A stretch of 44,395 bases of DNA from Actinacidiphila bryophytorum (GTDB lineage Bacteria > Actinomycetota > Actinomycetes > Streptomycetales > Streptomycetaceae). A program made the translations under genes and the position numbers. Shown here piece after piece: positions 1 to 8,259 of this stretch; positions within the stretch are counted from its first letter, which is position 1; the number at the start of each line of letters is the position of its first letter. Location: positions 1-44,395 of the forward strand of contig NZ_JAFFIX010000039.1 of assembly GCF_016916835.1 (NCBI RefSeq). The letters run 5' to 3'. The notes below the pieces were generated by a model. That model was not told the DNA's origin and ran no database searches. It was given only the letters and a program-made list of their open reading frames with translations.

Positions 1-282
1 CTAGGACGCCGTCGGGCGGACGACGCGCCGTCGCGGTCCCGCGCCCGGGAGCGGGTCCGGCTGCAATGCCGTGCCGAGAGCGGTCGCGAGGTCGCGATCT
101 CGCACCCGCGGGCGGGTCCGCCGCGACGCGGCCGGCTGCCGGTCCCGCCCCCGGAGGGCGGGTCTCTGCGTGTGAGGACGCCTCGCACGCACTGGTCACC
201 TGTCCGGTACCGCCCGCCGCCGTGCCGCTCGTAGCGTCCTGAACGGGTCGGGCGGCCCGGCTCACGGCGACGACCAGGACGG
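1..282. other. Intergenic region, no gene supported
   Basis: A very GC-rich stretch before the ABC transporter. The only open frame is a 63-residue Arg/Pro-rich minus-strand frame with no recognisable domain, which looks like a composition artefact. It presumably holds the promoter of the transporter operon, but I see no clear -35/-10 pair. Confidence 0.5.
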
Positions 283-1044
283 ATGTGCATCGCGGTGCAA
301 CCCATGGACGGCAGCGGCGACTCGGTCGTACTGGAGGCGGTGACCAGGCATTACGGCAGCGGGGACGGCCGCGTCACCGCGCTGGACGGTGTGACCGTCC
401 GCTTCGGGCACGGCACCTTCACCGCCGTGATGGGGCCGTCAGGCTCGGGCAAGTCGACGCTGCTGCAGTGCGCCGCCGGGCTCGACCGGCCCACCTCGGG
501 CCGGGTGGTCGTGGCCGGGCAGGACCTGGGGCGGCTGAGCGAGCGGAAGCTGACGGCGCTGCGGCGGGACCGCATCGGCTTCGTCTTCCAGGCGTTCAAC
601 CTGATGCCGTCGCTGACGGCGGAGCAGAACGTCGCGCTGCCGCTGCGGCTGGCCGGCCGGCGCCCCGACCGGCACACCGTGCGGCAGGGGCTGGCGGCCG
701 TGGGGCTCGGGGAACGGGCACGGCACCGCCCGGCGGAGCTGTCCGGGGGCCAGCAGCAGCGCGTGGCCATCGCCCGGGCGCTGGTGACCAGGCCCGCCGT
801 GCTGTTCGCCGACGAGCCGACCGGCGCGCTTGACGCGGGCACCAGCCGCGAGGTGCTGCACCTGCTGCGGACGCTGGTCGACCGGCACGCGCAGACCCTG
901 GTGATGGTCACGCACGACCCGGCCGCGGCGGCCCATGCCGACCGGGTTCTCTTCCTCGCCGACGGCCGGGTCCGCGACGAACTCACCGACCCGGACGCGG
1001 GCGGCGTCGCCGCCCGGATGCTGCGGCTGGAGGCGTCGTGCTGA
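283..1044 (+). CDS. ABC transporter ATP-binding protein (MacB/LolD-like)
   Basis: Cytoplasmic ATPase of an exporter-type ABC system working with the FtsX-like permease that follows. The Walker A motif GPSGSGKST is near residue 51, followed by the Q-loop (VFQAFNLMP), the signature LSGGQQQR, Walker B (VLFADEPTGALD) and the H-loop (VMVTHD). The length of 253 residues is normal for the MacB/LolD/FtsE group, and the EPTGALD sequence is typical of that group. An in-frame ATG at 304 is an alternative start and would remove seven residues. The last 61 bases of identity with downstream DNA (932-992) recur at 1087-1147. The substrate is unknown; related pairs export antimicrobials, lipids or peptides, so naming one would be a guess. 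Confidence 0.93.
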   Translation: MCIAVQPMDGSGDSVVLEAVTRHYGSGDGRVTALDGVTVRFGHGTFTAVMGPSGSGKSTLLQCAAGLDRPTSGRVVVAGQDLGRLSERKLTALRRDRIGFVFQAFNLMPSLTAEQNVALPLRLAGRRPDRHTVRQGLAAVGLGERARHRPAELSGGQQQRVAIARALVTRPAVLFADEPTGALDAGTSREVLHLLRTLVDRHAQTLVMVTHDPAAAAHADRVLFLADGRVRDELTDPDAGGVAARMLRLEASC

Positions 1045-1176
1045 CGGTCGCCGTCGAACTCACCGCCCCTGCCCGGGCCGCGGGCTCCCATGCCGACCGG
1101 GTTCTCTTCCTCGCCGACGGCCGGGTCCGCGACGAACTCACCGACCCTGGCGCGGATGCGGAGGCGTCGTGCTGAC
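932..1176 (+). repeat. Direct duplication of the ATPase gene 3' end
   Basis: Bases 932-992 are repeated without mismatch at 1087-1147, an offset of 155. A second shared block, GGAGGCGTCGTGCTGAC, occurs at 1029-1045 and 1160-1176. The second block carries the ATPase stop overlapping a GTG start in both copies. The upstream GTG at 1038 opens a 45-codon frame that begins like the permease (VLTVA) and then reads the duplicated ATPase tail before stopping. This looks like a partial tandem duplication that moved the functional permease start to 1169. Confidence 0.85.
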
Positions 1177-3616
1177 CGTCGCCCTGTGCACGCTCAGGAA
1201 CCGCTGGGTGTCCTTCGCCGGCTGCTTCGCCGCGCTTTTCCTCGGCACGGCGCTGATCGCCGCGATGGGGCAGGTGCTGGCCAGCACGGTCGGCACGCCC
1301 GACCGCGGGCCGCAGCGGTACGCCGCCGCGCCGGTCGTCGTCGTCCCCGACGGCACACTGACCGTGCGGACCGCGCACGGCGTGACCAGCGTGCCGCTGG
1401 CCGAGCCGCGGGGGCTGCCCGCGGGGCTCGCCGCCCGCTTCCCCGGCGCGGTCGTGGACCGGGTCTTCGCGGCCCGCCTCGACGGCGGCCCGCCGGCTGT
1501 CGGCCGGCCCTGGTCGGCGGCGCGCACCGCACCGCAGCGGCTCACCCGGGGCCGCGCCCCGGTGGGGGACGGCGAGGTCGCGGTGAGTTCCTCGGCGCTT
1601 CGCGCCGGTGCGGGTACGCAGGTGGGCCGCCGTGTCACCGTGGTCACGGCGGGCGGCGCGGCGGCGTACACCGTCGTGGGCGTCACCACGGCGGGGCCGC
1701 AGGGCACGGTGTTCTTCGGCGACGCGCGCGCTGCGCAGCTCTCCCCGCGCATCGACGCGCTGGCGCTGTGGGAGCCCACCGGGCGGGTGCGTGCCGCGGT
1801 CGGCGGCCGGGCGGTGGTGCTGACGGGGCAGGACCGGGCGCTGCCCGACCCGTCCCGGCCCGCGGACGACCGCGCCCGCAACGACGCCGACACCGTCGTC
1901 GGGATCGCCGGCGGCTTCGCCGCCTTCGTCTGCGTCTTCGTGGTGTCGTCCACCTTCGCGCTGGCCGTCTCGCAGCGCCGCCGCGAGTTCGCGCTGCTGC
2001 GGACGGCCGGGGCGACCCGGCGCCAGGTGCGCCGGATGGTGTACGCGGAGGCGTGGGCGGTCGCGCTGGCCGCGGCCTCGCTCGGGGCGCTGGCCGGACC
2101 GTTCGCCGGCCGCCGGCTCCTGGACCGGCTGATCGGTCTGGGCATGGCGCCGGAGTGGACAGTGCCGAGCCGTTCGGTCGTGCCCGCGCTGGTCGCCTTC
2201 CCCACCGGTGTGCTGGTCGCGCTGCTCGGGGCGGCGGCCGCGGCCCGGCGGGCCGGGAGGGTGGCGCCGGCCGAAGCGATGCGTGAGGCGGACGTCGAGG
2301 CGCGGGCGATGACGCCGGCCCGCTGGGTGCTGGGCCTGGGCGCGCTCGGCACGGCGCTGGTGTGCATGGTGGTGACCGCGGTGGGCGACCCCGCCTCGGC
2401 CGCGCACAGCAAGTCGTCGATGCCGGTGGTGATGCTGCTGGTCGCCGCCGCGGGGCTGCTCGCGCCGGCCGTCGCGGGACCGGTCACCCGGCTGCTGGTC
2501 GCACCGCTGCGCCGGCTGCGCGGCGCGACCGGGGAGGTGGTGCCCGCGGCGCTGCTCGCCTCGGTCCGGCAGACGGCGATGACGGCGGGGCCGGTGCTGG
2601 TCACGGTGGGACTGACCGCCGCGCTGCTGGGCGGGGCCGCGATGGGGGACGCGGCAAAGGAGGCGGTGCAGACCAGGCCCGTACGGGCGGACTACCTCGT
2701 GCTGCCCGCCGCGGGATCGGGCCTCGACCGGCAACTCGTCGACCGCCTGCGGGCGTTGCCGGGTGTGGACGTCGCCACCGAGGCGCAGACCGACGTCTGC
2801 ACCCTGGAGGGCGACACCGTGCTCATCGGGCGCCCCGTCGAGACCGTCGACCCGCAGGCGCTGCGGGCGGTGCTCGACCTGCCGCTGGCGGCGGGCTCCC
2901 TGGACCGGCTGGACGACGGCGGCATCGTCGTCTCCCGCTCGTGGGGCAGGAGGCTCGGCGACCGGGTGCCGGTGTGGCGCGCCGACGGCAGCAAGGTCAC
3001 GCTCACGGTCGTCGGCGTGCTCGCCGACGGCGCTCCCGCGGACGCCTACGCGACCGGCGCGCACGCTTTCTCCGCGCTGCCGTCGGTCGCCTACGTCAAG
3101 CTGCGCGCCGGTACGTCGCCTGCCGCGGCCGCGTCTGTCCTGCGGCAGGCCGCGGCCGGGCACAACGCCCGCGTCGTCACCAGGGCCGCATGGGCGCGCG
3201 ACGCCGGGGCCGGCGGCCGGTCCGCGAGCCGTGTCGGCCTGCTGGCGGTCCTCGCCGTCATCCTGGCCTACACCGCGATCGCCCTGGTCAACACGGTGCT
3301 GATCGCGGTGGCGGACCGGACGCCGGAACGCCGGGCGCTGCGCCTGCTCGGCGCCCGACGAGCCCAGGTGCTGCGCTTCGTGGCGGCGGAGGCGCTGGTG
3401 GTCGCGGCGATCGGCACGGTCCTGGCCGGCGGCACAGCCACACTGGCCCTCGCGGGCCTGTGGGTGTCCCTGGCCCAGCTCACAGGACCCGTCGGCGTGA
3501 GCCTCCCGTGGGCGGCGACGACCGCGGTGGCGGCGGGCTGCGCGATTCTGGCGGTGTCGGCCTCGGTCCTTGCCGCCGCCCTCACCGACCGCCCCCGCCG
3601 ACCGGCTCCGGCGTGA
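1169..3616 (+). CDS. FtsX-family ABC transporter permease
   Basis: Membrane partner of the upstream ATPase, 815 residues from the GTG at 1169. An N-terminal membrane segment (near VSFAGCFAALFLGTALIAAM) is followed by a long extracytoplasmic region. There are then three membrane segments near residues 245-390 (the FtsX core, with QRRREFALLRTAGATRRQVR), two further hydrophobic segments, a second soluble region, and a C-terminal repeat of the FtsX core (RTPERRALRLLGARRAQVLR). This two-core architecture is usual for actinobacterial FtsX-type permeases. The open frame extends upstream to 935, but that part is a shadow of the ATPase, so I chose the GTG that overlaps the duplicated ATPase stop. Substrate unknown. 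Confidence 0.9.
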   Translation: MLTVALCTLRNRWVSFAGCFAALFLGTALIAAMGQVLASTVGTPDRGPQRYAAAPVVVVPDGTLTVRTAHGVTSVPLAEPRGLPAGLAARFPGAVVDRVFAARLDGGPPAVGRPWSAARTAPQRLTRGRAPVGDGEVAVSSSALRAGAGTQVGRRVTVVTAGGAAAYTVVGVTTAGPQGTVFFGDARAAQLSPRIDALALWEPTGRVRAAVGGRAVVLTGQDRALPDPSRPADDRARNDADTVVGIAGGFAAFVCVFVVSSTFALAVSQRRREFALLRTAGATRRQVRRMVYAEAWAVALAAASLGALAGPFAGRRLLDRLIGLGMAPEWTVPSRSVVPALVAFPTGVLVALLGAAAAARRAGRVAPAEAMREADVEARAMTPARWVLGLGALGTALVCMVVTAVGDPASAAHSKSSMPVVMLLVAAAGLLAPAVAGPVTRLLVAPLRRLRGATGEVVPAALLASVRQTAMTAGPVLVTVGLTAALLGGAAMGDAAKEAVQTRPVRADYLVLPAAGSGLDRQLVDRLRALPGVDVATEAQTDVCTLEGDTVLIGRPVETVDPQALRAVLDLPLAAGSLDRLDDGGIVVSRSWGRRLGDRVPVWRADGSKVTLTVVGVLADGAPADAYATGAHAFSALPSVAYVKLRAGTSPAAAASVLRQAAAGHNARVVTRAAWARDAGAGGRSASRVGLLAVLAVILAYTAIALVNTVLIAVADRTPERRALRLLGARRAQVLRFVAAEALVVAAIGTVLAGGTATLALAGLWVSLAQLTGPVGVSLPWAATTAVAAGCAILAVSASVLAAALTDRPRRPAPA

Positions 3617-3691
3617 TCTCAGCAGCCGAGGCCTGTCGGACATGGCGGCTCCGCAGCAGCTCGCTCGCGGAGGGCCGGCCGGGTGGCGGGG

Positions 3692-4072
3692 TCAGCCGGC
3701 CTCGGAGCTCTTCGAGGACAAGGGCGCCCACGTGTACTGGACGCGTACGCCGTGGTCGCGGAGCCAGGCGGCCTCGCGGTGGCGGAGGTCGCTGGCGCAC
3801 TCCGGGGCGATGACGCTGGGCCACCGGACGAGTACGGCGGTGACGTCGCCGGTCTGGGCCAGCTGTCGGACCCGCCGCCAGCCGCTGCGCCGGACCGGGT
3901 CGGACTCGCCGTAGGTGTCGGTGACGACCTCGGTGATCGTCAGTCCGCGCTCCTGGGCGAACGCCTGTCCCTCCGCCTCCGCGCGCTGTGTGGCTTCACT
4001 GGACGCGCGCCCGGCCCGGTCGGCGCACACGTACAGCACGACGGGGGCGGCGGTCTGCTCGCGGGGCGTCAC
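3692..4072 (-). CDS. Degenerate serine-recombinase (resolvase) fold protein
   Basis: A 126-residue protein. Its pattern (VVLYVCADR..., a long helix with AEAEGQAFAQERGL, then TDTYGESDPVRRSGWRRV and VTAVLVRWPSVIA) follows the N-terminal catalytic domain of serine recombinases. The catalytic serine after the first strand appears to be absent (ADRAGRAS), and there is no DNA-binding or C-terminal domain, so it is unlikely to recombine DNA. The GTG start overlaps the stop of the RsbW-like gene (GTGA), so the two are almost certainly translationally coupled. Its role with the ATP-binding protein is unknown; a regulatory adaptor is plausible. Confidence 0.7.
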   Translation of the reverse strand: MTPREQTAAPVVLYVCADRAGRASSEATQRAEAEGQAFAQERGLTITEVVTDTYGESDPVRRSGWRRVRQLAQTGDVTAVLVRWPSVIAPECASDLRHREAAWLRDHGVRVQYTWAPLSSKSSEAG

Positions 4073-4533
4073 GGGTGGACCGCCAACTCAGCCCAGACGA
4101 CGTTGCCTTCCACCCGGGTCGAGCGGGCGGAGCCCCACGTGGCGGCGAGTTGCCTGACCAGGAACAGTCCTCGGCCGCGCTCGTCGCCGGGGCCGGCCAG
4201 ATGATCGGGCCGCCGGACCGGGGTGCTGCCCTCGTCGTGGAGCTCTATGCGCAGGCGCCGCCCGCCGCCGGTCAGCATGAGGCCGGACAGGACGTGGCCG
4301 CCGCCGGCGTGCAGTACCGCGTTCGTGGCGAGTTCGGAGACCAGCAGCACCGCGTCGGAGCAGGTCTCGCCGTCCACCTGCCACGTACGGAGCCGGTCGT
4401 GCACGGTGTCGCGGGCGCGTCTGACGCTGGTGGTCAGGGCGGGCAGGTCGAACCAGTGCTCCCGGCGCGGCGCGGTCCCGGTTAAGGCGGGAGCCGGGGC
4501 CGGGGCCGGGGCTGAGGGCGTGGACAGAGTCAC
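4069..4533 (-). CDS. RsbW-like ATP-binding protein (HATPase_c)
   Basis: A 154-residue GHKL-fold ATPase of the type abundant in Streptomyces. The N box is LLVSELATNAVLHAG, followed by LRIELHDEGS, and the G box is GDERGRGLFLVRQLA. Family members act as anti-sigma factors or serine kinases, but most Streptomyces paralogues have no known partner. The N-terminus is Ala/Pro-rich. Codon 17 (plus-strand 4483-4485) is TTA, so translation should depend on the bldA tRNA if the host is a Streptomyces. It is divergent from an XRE/DUF397 pair, the arrangement seen in WhiJ-like loci, and the intervening region carries an inverted repeat. Function in detail is inference. Confidence 0.85.
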   Translation of the reverse strand: MTLSTPSAPAPAPAPALTGTAPRREHWFDLPALTTSVRRARDTVHDRLRTWQVDGETCSDAVLLVSELATNAVLHAGGGHVLSGLMLTGGGRRLRIELHDEGSTPVRRPDHLAGPGDERGRGLFLVRQLAATWGSARSTRVEGNVVWAELAVHP

Positions 4534-4618
4534 GGGTGTCGCCTTCCAGCGCCTTCGGAGAGCGGAGCGCGGTGAGGGGATACGGGACTGCTCGCCCGTC
4601 CACTATGCGTGTGGTGGA

Positions 4619-4679
4619 GTTCACGCCGCAACCGACTCCCTGATAATTTCAGCCTCGCGGGTATCACCCTGGCGTGAAC
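4619..4679. promoter_or_regulatory. Spaced inverted repeat in the divergent promoter region
   Basis: GTTCACGCC at 4619-4627 and its exact reverse complement GGCGTGAAC at 4671-4679 lie 43 bases apart between the RsbW-like gene and the XRE regulator. The layout suits two half-sites for a regulator bound across the divergent promoters, most simply the XRE protein itself. Confidence 0.5.
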
Positions 4680-4730
4680 ATCAAGTCGCTGCAAGAATGG
4701 CGCTGTTGACGGTCACTCAGGAGGTTGGGT

Positions 4731-5597
4731 GTGAGCGATGCCCGTTCCGGCACCAGCGCGCCGACAGTCCTGCGTATGATCCTCGGCCGTCGGCTGCAGG
4801 AGATGCGGATGGCCGCCGGTGCCTCGCTGGAGGACGCGGCGAGGGCTCTGCGCGTGACGACGCTGACGATCCGCCGGCTGGAAAAGGCCGAGGTCGCGCT
4901 CAAGCCGCTCTATGCGGAGAAGCTCCTGGAGACCTTCGGCGCGGACCGCCAGGAGATCGACGAGTTCGTCGAGATGGCCGAGCAGGCCAACAAGCCCGGC
5001 TGGTGGCACTCGTATCGCGATGCCGTCCCCAGTTGGTTCACCGCCTACGTCAGCCTGGAGACCAGCGCCAAGACGCTCCGCACGTACGAACCCCAGTACG
5101 TCACCGGCCTGTTGCAGACCCACGACTACGCGCACGCCGTCCTGCGCGGCGGGTTGCCGAACGGCAGCGAGGAAGAGCTCGCCCGCCGTGTGGAGTTGCG
5201 GCTGCGCCGCCAGAGCCTGCTGGAGCGGGAGGACGCCCCCACGTTATGGGCGGTCATGGACGAGGCCGTCCTGCACCGGATGGTGGGCGGCCCCCACGTG
5301 ATGCGGGAGCAGCTCGAACGGCTCCTGGACCTCTCAGAACTCCCGCACATCAGCCTCGACATCGTGCCCTTCTCCGCGGGCGCGCACATCGGGGCGTGCG
5401 CCCCGTTCACCTACTTCCGCTTCGAGGAACCCGAGTTGCCCGACGTCGTCTACAGCGAGCTGCTGTCCGCCTCGGTCTATCTGGACCAGCGTGCGGACGT
5501 CGTCTCCCACCTGGAGGCGCACTCCCGCATGGCGCTCATGACGTCGTCCGAGGACAGCAAGGCACTTCTGAACCGCATGCGCAAGGAGTACTCATGA
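4731..5597 (+). CDS. XRE-family regulator with DUF5753 domain (WhiJ-like)
   Basis: A 288-residue DNA-binding protein. A helix-turn-helix covers roughly residues 15-70 (RLQEMRMAAGASLEDAARALRV). It is followed by the long DUF5753 region with the characteristic YVTGLLQTHDYA and LWAVMDEAVLHR stretches. The GTG at 4731 is preferred because AGGAGG lies at 4719-4724 with a six-base spacer. The family is paired with DUF397 proteins and RsbW-like ATPases and influences development and antibiotic production in Streptomyces. Codon 172 (5244-5246) is TTA, predicting bldA dependence. The stop overlaps the next start (ATGA). Confidence 0.9.
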   Translation: MSDARSGTSAPTVLRMILGRRLQEMRMAAGASLEDAARALRVTTLTIRRLEKAEVALKPLYAEKLLETFGADRQEIDEFVEMAEQANKPGWWHSYRDAVPSWFTAYVSLETSAKTLRTYEPQYVTGLLQTHDYAHAVLRGGLPNGSEEELARRVELRLRRQSLLEREDAPTLWAVMDEAVLHRMVGGPHVMREQLERLLDLSELPHISLDIVPFSAGAHIGACAPFTYFRFEEPELPDVVYSELLSASVYLDQRADVVSHLEAHSRMALMTSSEDSKALLNRMRKEYS

Positions 5598-5845
5598 CGA
5601 TGACCGACGAGGGCGTCTACAACGGCATGCCGGCGCACGATCTCGGGGAGCAGGGCTGGGAGCGCCCCTGGAGCGGGCCGAACGGCGGTCAGTGCGTCGA
5701 GACGAAGCAGCTTGCCGACGGCCGGGTGGCCGTACGGCAGTCCACGGACCCGGCCGGTCCTGCATTGATCTACACGCCGGAGGAGATCGCCGCCTTCCTC
5801 CGCGGGGTCAAAGAGGGCCTGGCCGACCACTTGGCCGCCGGGTGA
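5594..5845 (+). CDS. DUF397 protein
   Basis: An 83-residue member of the DUF397 family, with the typical core WSGPNGGQCVE, a following strand VAVRQSTDPAGPALIYTPEEIAAF and an acidic, helical C-terminus. DUF397 proteins are the small partners of XRE/DUF5753 regulators and probably bind them; the biochemical role is not settled. The ATGA overlap with the preceding gene shows translational coupling. Confidence 0.9.
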   Translation: MTMTDEGVYNGMPAHDLGEQGWERPWSGPNGGQCVETKQLADGRVAVRQSTDPAGPALIYTPEEIAAFLRGVKEGLADHLAAG

Positions 5846-5924
5846 CCCGGCGGCGTACGGCAGGGTACGACACGGCCCCGCCCCTGGCCTGCGGGCCGAC
5901 CCGCAACCTCACGAAGGGGAGAGG

Positions 5925-6743
5925 ATGACCACCAGGCAGGCAGGCCGCGACCTTGACACGAGCAAGGCGCACTCGGCCCGGATGTACGACTACTTCCTCG
6001 GTGGCAAAGACCACTTCGAGATCGACAAGGACGCGGCCCTGGTCGCGGCCCAGGCCCACCCCGGCATCTACGTGACCGCGCGCGAGAACCGCGCGTTCAT
6101 GCACCGTGCCACCCGGGCACTGGCCCAGGAACACGGCATCCGCCAGTGGCTCGACATCGGTACCGGCATACCGACCGAGCCCAACCTGCACCAGGTGGCG
6201 CAGTCCGTCGCGAACGACGCCCGCGTCGTGTACGCGGACAACGACCCGCTCGTCCTGAAGTACGCCGAGCGCCTGATGCGCAGCACGACGCAGGGGCGTA
6301 CGGCCTACGTCGAGGCCGACATCACCGACCCCGAGGCGCTGATGCGCTCCGTGGAGGACGCGGGAGTCCTGGACTTCACCCAGCCCGTCGCCCTCTCCCT
6401 CAACGCGCTCATGCACTTCATCACCGACCCGCACGACCCGTACGCCATCGTCCACCGGCTGCTCGACCCCCTCCCGGCGGGCAGCGCCCTCGCGATGAAC
6501 CACTGCACGCCGGACTTCGACCCCGTCACCTGGAACAAGGTCGCCGAGGTCTACACGAAGTCCGGTTCCCCGGTGCAGTTCCGCTCCCACACCGACGTCC
6601 GCCGCTTCTTCGACGGCCTCGACCTGATCGACCCCGGCCTCTGCTGCTGCCACCGCTGGCGCGCTCCCGGGACCGGCCCGGAGGGCGAGGAGATCACCGA
6701 CGCGCAGATCAGCCTCCTGGCGGGGGTGGGCATCAAGCGCTAG
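5925..6743 (+). CDS. SAM-dependent methyltransferase, DUF574 family
   Basis: A 272-residue class I methyltransferase-like protein. It has the family hallmark SARMYDYFLGGKDHFE near residues 18-33, a glycine-rich SAM motif WLDIGTGIPTEPN, the acidic strand VVYADNDPLV, and the late LNALMHFI region. A strong GGGGAGAGG ribosome site sits just before the ATG. DUF574 genes occur in many copies in Streptomyces, often near XRE/DUF397 pairs as here; substrates are unknown. The frame continues past its TAG for 25 more codon-like triplets (see the next entry). Confidence 0.9.
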   Translation: MTTRQAGRDLDTSKAHSARMYDYFLGGKDHFEIDKDAALVAAQAHPGIYVTARENRAFMHRATRALAQEHGIRQWLDIGTGIPTEPNLHQVAQSVANDARVVYADNDPLVLKYAERLMRSTTQGRTAYVEADITDPEALMRSVEDAGVLDFTQPVALSLNALMHFITDPHDPYAIVHRLLDPLPAGSALAMNHCTPDFDPVTWNKVAEVYTKSGSPVQFRSHTDVRRFFDGLDLIDPGLCCCHRWRAPGTGPEGEEITDAQISLLAGVGIKR

Positions 6744-6821
6744 TACCGACTGACGCTCGGCGTGAACCGCTCCCTCGTCGCCCAGCGCAACAGCGGCGGC
6801 CGGCAGATGCTCCTGAATTAG
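6744..6821 (+). pseudogene. Possible coding remnant after the DUF574 stop codon
   Basis: Directly after the TAG at 6741-6743 the same frame stays open for 25 codons to a TAG at 6819. Nearly all third positions are G or C, and the peptide is not low-complexity (it contains VNRSLVAQRNSGGRQM). This could be the end of a longer ancestral protein cut by a nonsense mutation, a fused gene remnant, or chance in GC-rich DNA. I recognise no domain in it. Confidence 0.35.
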
Positions 6822-6831
6822 TCGTACTAAT
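6817..6831. promoter_or_regulatory. AT-rich palindrome ATTAGT-CGT-ACTAAT
   Basis: A perfect inverted repeat with six-base arms and a three-base centre, conspicuously AT-rich for this genome. It lies about 145 bases upstream of the FAD reductase/Rieske operon and has the look of a MarR- or TetR-type operator. No regulator gene of those types is adjacent. Confidence 0.45.
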
Positions 6832-6974
6832 GCGTTTCGCGCGCCCTGCAATACCCACTCCGTGACCCCGTCACCCCTGCTCACCGCGGGTGCCGCCGTT
6901 TGTCCACCGCGCCGGGCGGAGATTTCTCCCGTAGCGACCGGATTCACGAACGCACTCCCCCTGGACGGGAATTC

Positions 6975-8189
6975 ATGGCTGTCTTGCAGGCCGGTGCCGC
7001 CGGTGGCGGCGGCCGGCTCATCGTCGTCGGTGCCGGGGTCGCCGGGATGCGCACCGTGGTGGAGATGCGCCGGCTCGGCTACGCCGGGGGCATCACCCTC
7101 ATCGGCACCGAGCGGCACCGCACCTACGACCGGCCGCTGCTGTCCAAGGCCGTGCTCGGCGGGGAGGCGGACAGCGCCACGATCGCCGTCGACTGGGACG
7201 GGCTCGCCGCCGACCTGCGGCTCGGCGAGACCGCGGAGGTGCTGTACGGGACGGCGGACGGGGCGGGCGTCGAGACGGCGGGCGGGCGGCGCTACGACGG
7301 GGACGCGGTGGTGATCGCCACCGGGGCGGTCGCCAACCGGCTGCCGGGGGCGCCGCACCACGTGCTGCGCACCCTGGACGACACCCTCGGGATGCGGGCC
7401 AGGTTCCGGCCGGGGCTGCGGGTGGTGATCGTCGGGGCGAGCTGGACCGGGGCGGAGGCGGCGACGGCCGCCGTCCGGGCCGGCTGCGAGGTGACGGTGG
7501 TGCACCGCGGGGCGGAGCCGCTGGCCGGGATCGCGGGCGCCGAGGTGGGGGCGTACTGCCGGGGCTGGTACGAACAGGCGGGCGTCGCCCTGCGGTTGGG
7601 CCGGGTCGCGGAACGCGTCGAGCCCGCGGGACTGTTGCTGGCCGGGGGTGAAGTACTGCCCGCCGACGCGGTGTTGGTGGCCACCGGGGCCAGCCCCGCC
7701 GTCGGCTGGCTGCGCGACTCGCCCGTGGCGCTGGGCGACGGGGTCCTGGTGGACGAGGGGCTGCGCACCGGTCTCGCGACCGTGTACGCGGTCGGCGACT
7801 GCGCCGCCTTCGTCTCCCGGCGCTACGGCACCCGGATACGCGTCGACCACTGGGACACCGCGATGAACGGCCCCGCGGTCGCCGCGGCCAACCTCCTCGG
7901 CGGCGACGAGGTCTACGACCCGGTGCCGTACTTCTGGTCCGAGCAGTTCGGGCGCAGCCTGCACTGGGTCGGCCGGCGCGAGGCGTGGCACCGGGCGGTG
8001 TGGCGGGGCGGGCCGCAGGACGAGGCGTGGGGCGTGTGCTGGTTCAGCGGGGAGTACCTGGCCGCCTTCCTGGGGGTCAACTGGGGCAGGGACGCCCTCC
8101 AGGCTCGTCGGCTGATCCAGGCGGGTGCGTCCCTGGACCAGGACCGGGCGGCGGACCCCGCCGTGCCGTTGAAGAAGGCCGCCAGGTGA
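6975..8189 (+). CDS. FAD-dependent ferredoxin reductase-like oxidoreductase (1)
   Basis: A 404-residue pyridine nucleotide-disulfide oxidoreductase-type flavoprotein of the oxygenase-ferredoxin reductase group. The FAD motif is LIVVGAGVAGMRTVVEM near residues 15-31, followed by the conserved YDRPLLSK. The NAD(P) motif is VVIVGASWTGAEAA, where the central glycine pattern is slightly altered. The second FAD motif is VYAVGDCAAF. The C-terminal reductase domain includes the SEQFGRSLHWVG and GVNWGRDALQARRL stretches. It should pass electrons from NAD(P)H to a ferredoxin, probably the Rieske protein encoded 70 bases downstream. The upstream open frame to 6900 has no good start, so I chose the ATG at 6975. 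Confidence 0.88.
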   Translation: MAVLQAGAAGGGGRLIVVGAGVAGMRTVVEMRRLGYAGGITLIGTERHRTYDRPLLSKAVLGGEADSATIAVDWDGLAADLRLGETAEVLYGTADGAGVETAGGRRYDGDAVVIATGAVANRLPGAPHHVLRTLDDTLGMRARFRPGLRVVIVGASWTGAEAATAAVRAGCEVTVVHRGAEPLAGIAGAEVGAYCRGWYEQAGVALRLGRVAERVEPAGLLLAGGEVLPADAVLVATGASPAVGWLRDSPVALGDGVLVDEGLRTGLATVYAVGDCAAFVSRRYGTRIRVDHWDTAMNGPAVAAANLLGGDEVYDPVPYFWSEQFGRSLHWVGRREAWHRAVWRGGPQDEAWGVCWFSGEYLAAFLGVNWGRDALQARRLIQAGASLDQDRAADPAVPLKKAAR

Positions 8190-8259
8190 GCGGCGGCCGG
8201 GCGGGCGGCGCCCCGGGTGAAGCCGCCACGTGGGCTGTGAGCGCAGGGAGGTACGGACC

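Noticed and set aside
983..3643. Long minus-strand open frame (886 residues) opposite the ABC permease
   Set aside because: Arg/Gln/His-rich, no domain, and fully opposite a gene with clear FtsX features; it is a GC-bias shadow.
3692..4072. Active site-specific recombinase, suggesting a mobile element
   Set aside because: The catalytic Ser and the DNA-binding domain are missing, and no attachment sites or other element genes are seen.
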